Assembly: GCF_021545335.1 (NCBI RefSeq)
Contig: NZ_CP089312.1
Coordinates: 7,874,001 to 7,938,000 of the forward strand
DNA length: 64,000 nucleotides
DNA from: Streptomyces sp. GQFP
GTDB taxonomy: Bacteria; Actinomycetota; Actinomycetes; Streptomycetales; Streptomycetaceae
Direction of reading: 5' to 3'
Shown: positions 8,396 through 15,672 of the stretch, in pieces
Numbering within the stretch: position 1 is the first letter of the stretch
Layout of the letters: the number at the start of each line of letters is the position of its first letter
Position numbers and translations under genes: made by a program
Notes under the pieces: model-generated
Told to the model about the DNA's origin: nothing
Databases searched by the model: none
The model's input: the letters and a program-made list of their open reading frames with translations, nothing else

Positions 8396-9508
8396 TTACT
8401 TGAGGTCGCTCGCCTTGATGTAGCCCGAGTCGACGACGACCTTCTGGTAGTTGTCCTTGTCGACGCTCACCGGCACCAGCAGGTACGCGGGAACGACCTT
8501 CGAGCCGTTGTCGTACGTCGTGGTGTCGTTGGTCTCCGGTGTCTTGCCGTTGAGCGCCGAGTCGACCATGTTCGCGGCCACCTTGGCGAGTTCGCGGGTG
8601 TCCTTGTAGACGGTCATCGACTGCTCGTCCGCGATGATCGACTTCACCGAGGCGACCTCGGCGTCCTGGCCGGTGACGACCGGCAGCGGCTTGCTCGCAC
8701 TGCCGTAGCCGTCCGACTTCAGCGCCGAGATGATGCCGATGGAGATACCGTCGTACGGCGAGAGCACCGCGTCGACCTTGCCGCTCTTGTACGAGGCGGT
8801 GAGGATGTCGTCCATGCGCCGCTGCGCGGTGGCACCGTCCCAGCGCAGGGTGGTGACCTGCGTCAGCTCGGTCTGGCCGGACTTGACGACAAGCTGCTTC
8901 TTGTCGATGTACGGCTGCAGGACCTTCATCGCGCCGCCGAAGAAGTACCGCGTGTTGTTGTCGTCGTTGGAGCCCGCGAACAGCTCGATGTTGAACGGGC
9001 CCTTCTTGGAGCCGTCCGCCAGGCCGAGCTTCTCCAGGATGTAGTTGCCCTGGAGCTCGCCGACCTTCTCGTTGTCGAAGGACGCGTAGTAGTCGACGTT
9101 CTTCGTGCCGAGGATCAGGCGGTCGTAGGAGATGACCGGGATCTTGGCGTCGGCGGCCTGCTGGAGCACGTTGTTCAGCGACTTGTTGTCGATCGCGGCG
9201 ACGATCAGCGCGTCCACACCCTGCGTGATCATGTTCTCGATCTGTGAGACCTGCTGGTCCGGCTCGTCCTCGCCGAAGACCAGCTTGGTCTTGAAGCCCT
9301 TGGCCTCCAGGTTCTTGACGACGTTGGCGCCGTCGGCGATCCAGCGCTCGGAGGACTTGGTCGGCATGGAGATACCGATGGTCGCGTCCTTGGTGTCGCC
9401 GGAACCCGCCTCGCTGCCACCTTCACTGCTCTGACCACAGGCAGTGAGGGAGAGGGCGAGAGCGGCGGAGGAGGCTATGGCGGAGAGTGCGGCTCTGCGA
9501 GTACGCAT
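8396..9508 (-). CDS. sugar-binding lipoprotein of CUT2 transporter (ChvE/XylF type)
   Basis: 370 residues if translation starts at ATG 9508, which sits just after AAGGATG. ATGs at 9514 and 9517 fall within that site. A basic start (MRTRR), a hydrophobic core and the lipobox LTAC give a lipoprotein signal peptide. The mature protein is a type I periplasmic binding fold, with MPTKSSERWIADG at the start and VDALIVAAIDNKSLNNVL in the hinge. Such proteins bind monosaccharides (xylose, arabinose, galactose, glucose) for the GguAB/XylGH-type partner genes downstream. The specific sugar cannot be read. A putative regulatory hairpin lies upstream. Confidence 0.93.
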   Translation of the reverse strand: MRTRRAALSAIASSAALALSLTACGQSSEGGSEAGSGDTKDATIGISMPTKSSERWIADGANVVKNLEAKGFKTKLVFGEDEPDQQVSQIENMITQGVDALIVAAIDNKSLNNVLQQAADAKIPVISYDRLILGTKNVDYYASFDNEKVGELQGNYILEKLGLADGSKKGPFNIELFAGSNDDNNTRYFFGGAMKVLQPYIDKKQLVVKSGQTELTQVTTLRWDGATAQRRMDDILTASYKSGKVDAVLSPYDGISIGIISALKSDGYGSASKPLPVVTGQDAEVASVKSIIADEQSMTVYKDTRELAKVAANMVDSALNGKTPETNDTTTYDNGSKVVPAYLLVPVSVDKDNYQKVVVDSGYIKASDLK

Positions 9509-9622
9509 GATCATCATCCTTGATGTCTTGAGGCCAGGAGCTGGAGCTGGAGCTTTTGCGGGAGCGGTCGGCGGTACGGGCGCCCTTGAGGCTGAGCGAG
9601 AGGAGACCGAGAGAAGTCGTGT

Positions 9623-9641
9623 CGGAGTCTGTTCGACTCCG
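9623..9641 (-). promoter_or_regulatory. small inverted repeat containing a TCGAACA motif upstream of the binding-protein gene
   Basis: CGGAGTC (9623-9629) and GACTCCG (9635-9641) flank a five-base loop. Read on the minus strand the element contains GTCGAACAG. The same TCGAACA core recurs upstream of the operon (12955-12961, 12974-12980) and, on the plus strand, upstream of the second transporter (14466-14472). It may be an internal operator or a processing site that raises binding-protein expression. Confidence 0.35.
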
Positions 9642-9673
9642 TCGCGTTTTGTGAAGGGGAGTTGTCCGTAACG

Positions 9674-10642
9674 TTATGCAGGCGTTTCGAACCGCTTGAG
9701 GGCGCCCGGCAGCCGCGAGCCGAGCGGCGCCATGTCGCCGTCCGCCCCGTGCCGCGCGAGCAGGTCCAGAGCGAGCCGGCCGCGCCGCACCCGCTCCTTG
9801 GCCGTGGACAGCGTCAGGTCGCGCATGTGGTTCCCGTAGGGGTAGATCCCGGGCGCCTTGGACAGCCCGAACTTGAGGTAGAGCGGTGCGCCGCGTCTGA
9901 TCAACTCGGCGACCTCGTACATCCGCACATAGCCGCCGAGGTCGTCCGGCGCCTCGATGTACATGTCCATCGGAGCGGCCGACACCCGCCGGATCTCGGT
10001 GAGATGATCGAGCGTCAGATCGCTCGGTACGTTGATCGAGTCGCCACCGAGGTTCTCGTACACCGCGTACGCGCTCGGGTTCACCGGACCGATCAGCGCC
10101 GACACCTTGAGCGTCGTGTCGGCGGGGATGATTCCACCGACTCGGGCCCGGTGCAGGGTCCACAGCACGCCCTCGTCGGCGACGAGCAGGCACTTGACGC
10201 CCAACTCCGTTGCCCTGACGGCGTCTTCGACGCACCCGGCGACCGCGTCATGGCCCCGGGCGCGCAGCCCGCCGCCCTTGGAGTCGGTACGGGTGGAGCC
10301 GCCGATGTCCCAGGTGCCGCGCGGACCGGTGAACAGGCACAGCTCGATGTCACGCTCGGCCGTCGCCTCCACCATCTCGGTGATCTCGGCGTCGGTGAGC
10401 ATCCAGACACCGCTGCCCTGGCTGACCCGGTGGATCGGCACATCGAGCCGCGAGGACTCCTTGAGGACGACGCCGAGCGCCTCGGGCCCCTCCACGGAGG
10501 GCACCTCGGTGCGCCAGCGACCGCCGCCGGGGAAGGTGTGCGGGGAGGAGTCGGAGGGGTCGAGTGCGGGCACGTCCAGGCCGAGCGCGGCGAGCGCCTG
10601 CTCTCCGGGGCGGCGGGCTGCGGAGGCGGTGGTGTCGGTCAC
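9674..10642 (-). CDS. U32-peptidase-like TIM-barrel protein of unknown function
   Basis: 322 residues. I see no signal peptide or membrane segment. Stretches such as RDIELCLFTGPRGTW, the repeated Val/Leu-rich strands and the NVPSDLTLDHLTEIRR and PMDMYIEAPDD segments suggest a TIM barrel. The best family guess is the U32 peptidase-like group, in which many members are not proteases but act in RNA or cofactor modification. Its place between the dehydrogenase and the transporter genes argues for a part in sugar or sugar-acid metabolism. No catalytic residues can be assigned with confidence. Confidence 0.55.
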   Translation of the reverse strand: MTDTTASAARRPGEQALAALGLDVPALDPSDSSPHTFPGGGRWRTEVPSVEGPEALGVVLKESSRLDVPIHRVSQGSGVWMLTDAEITEMVEATAERDIELCLFTGPRGTWDIGGSTRTDSKGGGLRARGHDAVAGCVEDAVRATELGVKCLLVADEGVLWTLHRARVGGIIPADTTLKVSALIGPVNPSAYAVYENLGGDSINVPSDLTLDHLTEIRRVSAAPMDMYIEAPDDLGGYVRMYEVAELIRRGAPLYLKFGLSKAPGIYPYGNHMRDLTLSTAKERVRRGRLALDLLARHGADGDMAPLGSRLPGALKRFETPA

Positions 10643-10716
10643 AATCTGTCCTTCAGGTTCGGCAGGTTCGGTATTTCGGACGAGGTTCGCGGCTCTGGGT
10701 GCACAAGGCTTTGGAT

Positions 10717-10758
10717 GTACGCCGGTACGGGGTCGTCAGGTACCCCGTACCGGCGTAC
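10717..10758 (-). terminator. perfect 17-bp stem hairpin between dehydrogenase and U32-like genes
   Basis: GTACGCCGGTACGGGGT (10717-10733) pairs perfectly with 10742-10758 around an eight-base loop. There is no T-run. It lies in the 130-bp gap inside the minus-strand operon, so partial termination or stabilisation of the upstream dehydratase-dehydrogenase message is the likely effect. Confidence 0.6.
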
Positions 10759-10772
10759 GGCTCAGGGGTGTG

Positions 10773-11777
10773 TCATGGCCGCAGCAGGACCTTTCCCACC
10801 TTCGGGTCGCCGGACCCCACCAACTCGATGGCCTGCGGAAACTCCTCCAGCGGCAGCTCGTGCGTGACCAGCGGCAGCGGATCGAGGAGCCCGGCCCCGA
10901 AGACCCGCACCGTGTGCGCCCACGCGTCCGGCGCGGCGCCGAACACGGTGTGCACCTCCAGCTGCCGTACGACGAGATCCGTCGGGTCGAGCCCGTCCGC
11001 ACCCGGCGCCGGGATCCCCGTCAGGACCAGCCGGCCACCGCGCCGCAGCAGGGCGGCGGCGGTACGCGCGGCGTCCGCGGACCCGGCGGTCTCGATGACG
11101 ACGTCGAAGTCGTCCGGGAGCTCCTGGTCCTTCGTACGGAAGTCCGTGGCGCCGAATCTCTTCGACAGCTCGGCCCGGTCCGGACGTGTCCCCACGACCA
11201 GCAGCTCGGACGGCGAACCCGCCTTCAGGAACTGCACGGCGAACATCCCGAGCGTCCCGGTGCCCACCACGGCCACCCGCTCACCCGGAACGGCGTTCGC
11301 CTTGAGCGCGGCGGCCGCGATGCACGCGGCCGGCTCAAGGAGCGCCGCCGCCGTGAGATCCGCGTCCTCCGGCAGCACGTGCAGCAGCCGCGCGGGCAGC
11401 GTCAGCGTGGCCGCCATCGCGCCGGGCTCGGTGAACCCGGTCTCCTCGTACCCGGCCGTGCACAACGTTGTCTCGCCCGCGTGACAGCGGTCGCACACCT
11501 GGCAGTTGCGGAAACCTTCCCCAACGACCTTGCGGCCCACGAGAGTTGCCGGAACCCCGGCCCCGACCGCCGCCACCGTCCCGGACCACTCGTGGCCGGG
11601 CGTGAGCGGGTAACGGACGTACCCCTCGGGCCTGTTGCCCTGGTAGACCTCGCGGTCGCTGCCGCAGATCCCGGCCGCGTGGACCCGTACGAGGGCCTCG
11701 CCGGCCTCCGGCTGCCGAGGCTCGTGCGGCACCAGCCGGTGCTCGCCCGGAGCCTCGATCACCACGGCGCTGCTCAC
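10773..11777 (-). CDS. zinc-dependent medium-chain alcohol/polyol dehydrogenase
   Basis: 334 residues from GTG 11777, which overlaps the stop of the dehydratase gene as GTGA. This coupling decides the start, against a longer open frame. The catalytic-zinc motif CGSD and GHEWSG are followed by the structural-zinc cysteines in CQVCDRCHAGETTLC. The nucleotide-binding loop is VGTGTLGM in a Rossmann fold. Relatives include sorbitol/L-iditol and threonine dehydrogenases. Beside a sugar-acid dehydratase it probably oxidises a sugar or a keto-deoxy sugar-acid intermediate with NAD(P). Confidence 0.87.
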   Translation of the reverse strand: MSSAVVIEAPGEHRLVPHEPRQPEAGEALVRVHAAGICGSDREVYQGNRPEGYVRYPLTPGHEWSGTVAAVGAGVPATLVGRKVVGEGFRNCQVCDRCHAGETTLCTAGYEETGFTEPGAMAATLTLPARLLHVLPEDADLTAAALLEPAACIAAAALKANAVPGERVAVVGTGTLGMFAVQFLKAGSPSELLVVGTRPDRAELSKRFGATDFRTKDQELPDDFDVVIETAGSADAARTAAALLRRGGRLVLTGIPAPGADGLDPTDLVVRQLEVHTVFGAAPDAWAHTVRVFGAGLLDPLPLVTHELPLEEFPQAIELVGSGDPKVGKVLLRP

Positions 11778-12931
11778 TCGGTCCCCTTGGGCTTGCGCTG
11801 CTCCCAGCCCTCGGCCCACAGGTCGAAGCGGGCCTGCTGCTGCGGGAACTCCGCCGCCGCGTCCACGTCCAGCTCGACACCGAGGCCGGGCTTGTCGGAG
11901 AGGTGGAAGTAGCCGTCGACGACCTCCGGGGCGCCCGAGACGACCTTCTTGATCTCCGCGTCCGCGAAGTCGTTGAAGTGTTCGAGGATCTTGAAGTTCG
12001 GGGAGGTGAACCCGACCTGGAGCGAGGCGGCCGTCAGGACCGGCCCGCCCACGTTGTGCGGCGCGACCAGCACGTAGTGCGTCTCGGCGGTCGCGGCCAG
12101 CTTGCGGGTCTCCCAGATGCCGCCGATATGACCGACGTCCGGCTGGATGATGTCCACGGCCTGACTCTCGAACAGTTCCCGGAACTCGATCCGGTCGTGG
12201 ATCCGCTCACCCGTGGCCACCGGGATGTCGACCTTGGCGGCGACCTTCTCCAGCGCCTTCAGGTTCTCCGGCGGGCAGGGCTCCTCCAGCCACGCGGGCT
12301 TGAAGGGGGCCAGGTCCTTGGCGAGGCGGACGGCGGTGGCGGGGGAGAAGCGGCCGTGCATCTCCAGCATCAGCTCGGAGTCCGGCCCGATCGCGTCGCG
12401 CACGGCCTCGATCAGGGAGACCGCGTACATGCTCTGCTCGTGGTCCAGCTCGAAGTGGCCGGTCCCGAAGGGGTCGATCTTGAGCGCCTTGTACCCGCGC
12501 TCCATGACGCCCTGCGCCGCCTTGTGGTACGCCTCGGGCGTGCGCTCCGTGGTGTACCAGCCGTTGGCGTACGCCTTGACCTTGTCGGTGACCTTGCCGC
12601 CGAGGAGCTGCCACACCGGTACGCCCAGGGCCTTGCCCTTGATGTCCCAGCAGGCCATCTCGATCACGGCGATGCCGGACATCACGATCTCGCCGGCCCG
12701 GCCGTAGTCGCCGTACTTCATGCGCTTGACCAGATCCTCGACAGCGAACGGGTCGGAGCCGAGAATGTGGTTGGTCTTCGCCTCGTGCAGATAACCGAGC
12801 AGTGCGTCGGTGTGGCCCAGCATGCGGGTCTCGCCGACGCCGGTGAGTCCCTCGTCGGTGTGCACCTGGACGTAGGTCAGGTTCCGCCACGGCGTCCCGA
12901 CCACGTGCGTGCTGATTCCCGTGATGCGCAC
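11774..12931 (-). CDS. enolase-superfamily sugar-acid dehydratase (galactonate dehydratase-like)
   Basis: 385 residues, first gene of the minus-strand operon. The N-terminal capping domain precedes a barrel with metal-ligand candidates in EMHGR, WLEEP and ATGER, and a catalytic His in APHNVGGP. The E-x-H pair on the third strand and the final His are typical of the mandelate-racemase subgroup that contains D-galactonate and related sugar-acid dehydratases. It probably removes water from an aldonic acid to give a 2-keto-3-deoxy acid. The exact acid cannot be predicted. The gene is translationally coupled to the dehydrogenase gene. Confidence 0.88.
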   Translation of the reverse strand: MRITGISTHVVGTPWRNLTYVQVHTDEGLTGVGETRMLGHTDALLGYLHEAKTNHILGSDPFAVEDLVKRMKYGDYGRAGEIVMSGIAVIEMACWDIKGKALGVPVWQLLGGKVTDKVKAYANGWYTTERTPEAYHKAAQGVMERGYKALKIDPFGTGHFELDHEQSMYAVSLIEAVRDAIGPDSELMLEMHGRFSPATAVRLAKDLAPFKPAWLEEPCPPENLKALEKVAAKVDIPVATGERIHDRIEFRELFESQAVDIIQPDVGHIGGIWETRKLAATAETHYVLVAPHNVGGPVLTAASLQVGFTSPNFKILEHFNDFADAEIKKVVSGAPEVVDGYFHLSDKPGLGVELDVDAAAEFPQQQARFDLWAEGWEQRKPKGTE

Positions 12932-12952
12932 GGTACTCCCTAAGTCCTTTGG

Positions 12953-12980
12953 CCTGTTCGAGATATCGTCACCTGTTCGA
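12953..12980 (-). promoter_or_regulatory. direct repeat TCGAACAGG, candidate operator pair in leader of dehydratase operon
   Basis: On the transcribed strand TCGAACAGG occurs twice (12972-12980 and 12953-12961), 19 bp start to start, which places both copies on the same helix face. The downstream copy extends to ATCTCGAACA, which also occurs exactly upstream of the second transporter at 14463-14472. Both copies lie between the proposed promoter and the start codon, a position suited to a roadblock repressor. Confidence 0.45.
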
Positions 12981-12992
12981 AATGCTGTCGCG

Positions 12993-13022
12993 ACAGTAAG
13001 GACGCATTGGCCGGGGTGTCAA
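12993..13022 (-). promoter_or_regulatory. probable promoter of the dehydratase-transporter operon
   Basis: Reading the minus strand, TTGACA (13022-13017) is followed after 18 bp by TACTGT (12998-12993). This is a perfect -35 and an acceptable -10 for the housekeeping sigma factor, about 60 bp before the start codon. A 12-bp palindrome, CTGTCGCGACAG (12985-12996), overlaps the -10 and is a second operator candidate. Confidence 0.6.
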
Positions 13023-13164
13023 TGGGGCGAACGCACATCACTTCGCCGTGTCGTGGACGGCCGTCATCGGCGCCCACATCGCCGCGCCGCGGCCCTCCCG
13101 CCCCCCGCATGCTGCGTTATCCAACCGTGACGCCTTCCTGATGCAGCCCTCTTGACCGGCATGA

Positions 13165-13182
13165 ATTGTTAGCGCTCACAAT
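13165..13182. promoter_or_regulatory. LacI-family operator in the divergent gap
   Basis: ATTGTTAGCGCTCACAAT is an 18-bp palindrome with one mismatched pair and a central CG. Half of it is identical to the classical lac operator half site. It lies between the minus-strand sugar operon and the LacI-type gene on the plus strand. A TTGACC at 13152-13157 could serve as the -35 of a lacI-gene promoter whose -10 would overlap the operator, which implies autoregulation. The rest of the gap (13023-13151) shows nothing I can name. Confidence 0.7.
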
Positions 13183-13385
13183 GACCTCCGCGTTCACCAG
13201 TTGTCGCCCGACGGCATCCAAGGAGGTCCGAGAGTCATGTCGGCAGTGCCCCAAATGGCCTTCCCGCCCGGTGCCTTGGGGCAATCCGGAGCCCCGGAGT
13301 GAAGTCGGCGGCGCGGAAACGACCGCCCGCACCACAGGACTTACCCGCACAGGCCTTATCCGCAGACGATCGCCAGGGAGGTGCC

Positions 13386-14423
13386 GTGAGCAACCCGCAG
13401 AGCAGCTCGCAGCTCCGGCCGCCCACCATGGCCGACGTGGCACGCCAGGCCGGCGTGTCCCACCAGACCGTGTCCCGCGTCCTCGGGGATCACCCCAACG
13501 TACGGATCGAGACCCGGGCCAGGGTGCTGCACGCCATCGAGGAGATGGGCTACCGCCGCAACTCCTCCGCCCGGGCCCTGGCGACCCGGCGCACCCTGAC
13601 CCTGGGTGTGGTCGCCTCCAACACCACGCTCTACGGACCGGCCAGCACGCTCTTCGCGCTGGAGGACGCCGCGCGTGCCGAGGGATATCTCGTCTCGACG
13701 GTCAGCCTGCGCGAACTGACGGTCGAGACACTGTCCGAGGCCCTGGACCGGCTCAGCGAAGGCGGGGTGGAGGGAGTGATCGCCCTCGCCCCCCAGCGCT
13801 CGGCGGTCGAGGCCCTCACCGAACTCCGCCACCCCTTCCCGGTGGTGGCCGTCGGAACCGGGTCCGGCGTGGAGATCCCCAGCGTCAACGTCGACCAGCG
13901 GCTCGGCGCCCGGCTGGCCACCGGCCATCTGCTCGCCATGGGTCACCGCACGGTCTGGCATCTCGCCGGGCCCGAGGACTGGCAGGAGGCCGCGGACCGG
14001 GCCGACGGCTGGCGGACGACCCTCGAAGCGGCAGGGGTGGAACCGCCCTCGCCGCTGCGCGGGGACTGGAGCCCGCTGTCGGGCTACCGGGCAGGACAGG
14101 AACTGGCGGGCTGGGTGGGCCGCGGTCTGACCGCGGTCTTCGTGGCCAACGACCAGATGGCCCTGGGGGTGCTGCGGGCCCTGCGCGAGGCGGGCGTGCG
14201 CACACCCCAGGACGTGGCGGTGGTCGGCTTCGACGACATCCCGGAGTCGGAGTTCTTCGCCCCGCCGCTCACCACCGTCCGGCAGGACTTCTCGGCGGTG
14301 GGCTCGCGCTCCATCGCCCTGCTCCTTGACCTCATCGAGGGCCGGACGCCCTCCGGGACGTCCCAGGTCGCCATCGAACCCCAACTCCTCGTTCGCGCAA
14401 GCACGTTCCCGTACAACCCCTAG
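13386..14423 (+). CDS. LacI-family transcriptional regulator of the sugar genes
   Basis: 345 residues from GTG 13386, just after AGGGAGGT. A longer frame from GTG 13299 has no good ribosome site. The helix-turn-helix at about residues 15-40 reads TMADVARQAGVSHQTVSRVL and the hinge helix ends with ARALATRR. It is followed by a periplasmic-binding-type effector domain with GVVASNTTLYGP and VVGFDDIPESEFF. It is probably a repressor released by a sugar and controlling both flanking operons. A matching operator lies about 200 bp upstream. Confidence 0.93.
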   Translation: MSNPQSSSQLRPPTMADVARQAGVSHQTVSRVLGDHPNVRIETRARVLHAIEEMGYRRNSSARALATRRTLTLGVVASNTTLYGPASTLFALEDAARAEGYLVSTVSLRELTVETLSEALDRLSEGGVEGVIALAPQRSAVEALTELRHPFPVVAVGTGSGVEIPSVNVDQRLGARLATGHLLAMGHRTVWHLAGPEDWQEAADRADGWRTTLEAAGVEPPSPLRGDWSPLSGYRAGQELAGWVGRGLTAVFVANDQMALGVLRALREAGVRTPQDVAVVGFDDIPESEFFAPPLTTVRQDFSAVGSRSIALLLDLIEGRTPSGTSQVAIEPQLLVRASTFPYNP

Positions 14424-14462
14424 CACCGACCCGATCGTCCTCGCTTCAGCAATACGGTCGAA

Positions 14463-14472
14463 ATCTCGAACA
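14463..14472 (+). promoter_or_regulatory. ATCTCGAACA motif upstream of second transporter operon
   Basis: This decamer matches exactly, on the transcribed strand, the sequence in the leader of the divergent operon (complement of 12955-12964). It sits in a run of similar units, TCGAAATC-TCGAACA-ATGATCGACA (14458-14481), about 60 bp before the binding-protein start. It may be a shared operator. Confidence 0.4.
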
Positions 14473-14526
14473 ATGATCGACATGCTGGACGCCCTGTGCG
14501 AGCCGGCTCTTCAAAGGAGAAGACAC

Positions 14527-15534
14527 ATGTTCAGCAGACGAAACTTCCTCACCGCGGCGGTCGGCGTGGCGGCGGCGACCGGCCTCGCGGCCTGCGCCAA
14601 GGAGGACGACAGCGCCTCTGACACCGCCGGGGGCAGCGGCAGCAAGGCGCTCGTCCTCGGCTTCTCCCAGGTCGGCTCCGAGAGCGGCTGGCGCAGCGCC
14701 AACACCGACTCGGTGAAGGAGGCGGCCAAGACGGCGGGCTACACCCTGAAGTTCTCCGACGCGCAGCAGAAGCAGGAGAACCAGATCTCCGCGATCCGCA
14801 GCTACATCACCCAGGGCGTCGACGTCATCGCCTTCTCCCCGGTGGTCGTCACCGGCTGGGACGCGGTGCTCAAGGAGGCCAAGGCCAAGAAGATCCCGGT
14901 GGTCCTCACCGACCGCTCCGTCGAGACCTCCGACGAGTCCCTGTACGTCACCCTGGTCGGCTCCGACTTCACCGACGAGGGCCGCCGCGCCGCCAAGATC
15001 CTGGAGAAGGTCCTGGCGAAGGCCGGCAAGACGGGCGCCGTGAAGATCGCCCAGCTGGAGGGCACCACCGGTGCCGCCCCCGCGATCGAGCGCGCCAAGG
15101 GCTTCAAGGAGGTCATGGACGCCGACCACGCCGACGACTGGAAGATCGTCGTCAGCCAGACCGGCGACTTCACCCGGGCCGGCGGCAAGCAGGTCATGGC
15201 CGCCTTCCTGCAGTCCAACCCGGACATCGACGTGCTGTTCGCGCACAACGACGACATGGGCATCGGCGCCATCCAGGCCATCGAGGCGGCCGGCAAGAAG
15301 CCCGGCAAGGACATCCTGATCGTCACGGTCGACGGCGTGAAGGACGGCTTCATCGCGATGTCCGAGGGCAAGATCAACGCCATCGTCGAGTGCAACCCGC
15401 TGCTCGGCCCCCAGCTGATGGAGGTCGTCCAGAAGGTCAAGAACGGCGAGACGGTCGAGCGCTGGATCAAGACCGAGGAGGGCGACTTCATGCAGGACCA
15501 GGCGGCGGCCGCGCTCCCCACCCGCAAGTACTGA
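14527..15534 (+). CDS. sugar-binding protein of second CUT2 transporter (YtfQ type)
   Basis: 335 residues from ATG 14527 after AAAGGAG. A much longer frame is discarded because it overlaps the regulator gene and lacks a ribosome site. MFSRRNFLTAAVGVAAATG has a twin-arginine-like start (SRRNFL) and ends in the lipobox LAAC, so a Tat-exported lipoprotein is likely. The mature protein is a ribose-type binding fold. Segments such as SESGWRSANTDSVKEAA and DRSVETSDESLYVTLVGSD match the galactofuranose-binding YtfQ group. It is the first gene of a four-gene operon ending in two permeases. Confidence 0.92.
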   Translation: MFSRRNFLTAAVGVAAATGLAACAKEDDSASDTAGGSGSKALVLGFSQVGSESGWRSANTDSVKEAAKTAGYTLKFSDAQQKQENQISAIRSYITQGVDVIAFSPVVVTGWDAVLKEAKAKKIPVVLTDRSVETSDESLYVTLVGSDFTDEGRRAAKILEKVLAKAGKTGAVKIAQLEGTTGAAPAIERAKGFKEVMDADHADDWKIVVSQTGDFTRAGGKQVMAAFLQSNPDIDVLFAHNDDMGIGAIQAIEAAGKKPGKDILIVTVDGVKDGFIAMSEGKINAIVECNPLLGPQLMEVVQKVKNGETVERWIKTEEGDFMQDQAAAALPTRKY

Positions 15535-15550
15535 CCCACCGCACGCATCG

Positions 15551-15582
15551 GCAGGGAGCCCTCATCAGCGGGGGCTCCCTGC
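15551..15582 (+). terminator. perfect 11-bp stem hairpin after the binding-protein gene
   Basis: GCAGGGAGCCC (15551-15561) pairs with GGGCTCCCTGC (15572-15582) around ten bases. It sits 17 bp after the binding-protein stop and before the ATPase gene. Such hairpins commonly make binding protein more abundant than the other transporter parts by partial termination or by protecting the message. Confidence 0.65.
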
Positions 15583-15590
15583 GGGCCTGA

Positions 15591-15658
15591 ACGCGATTCA
15601 CGATTCAACGCGATTCAGGACTCAACGCGATTACGAGATTTACGCGATTCAAGATTCA
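15591..15658. repeat. four tandem 17-bp repeats between binding-protein and ATPase genes
   Basis: Units begin at 15591, 15608, 15625 and 15642, each exactly 17 bp and each beginning ACGCGATT. The consensus is ACGCGATTCARGATTCA. The third copy is the most diverged. The run is AT-richer than its surroundings and ends two bases before the AGAGGAG ribosome-site region of the ATPase gene. No function is known. Binding-site array, slippage-generated spacer or message-processing site are all possible. Confidence 0.8.
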
Positions 15659-15672
15659 AGAGGAGCGCTGCC

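Noticed and set aside
15591..15658. CRISPR array
   Set aside because: The four 17-bp units are directly tandem with no spacers and no cas genes are nearby.
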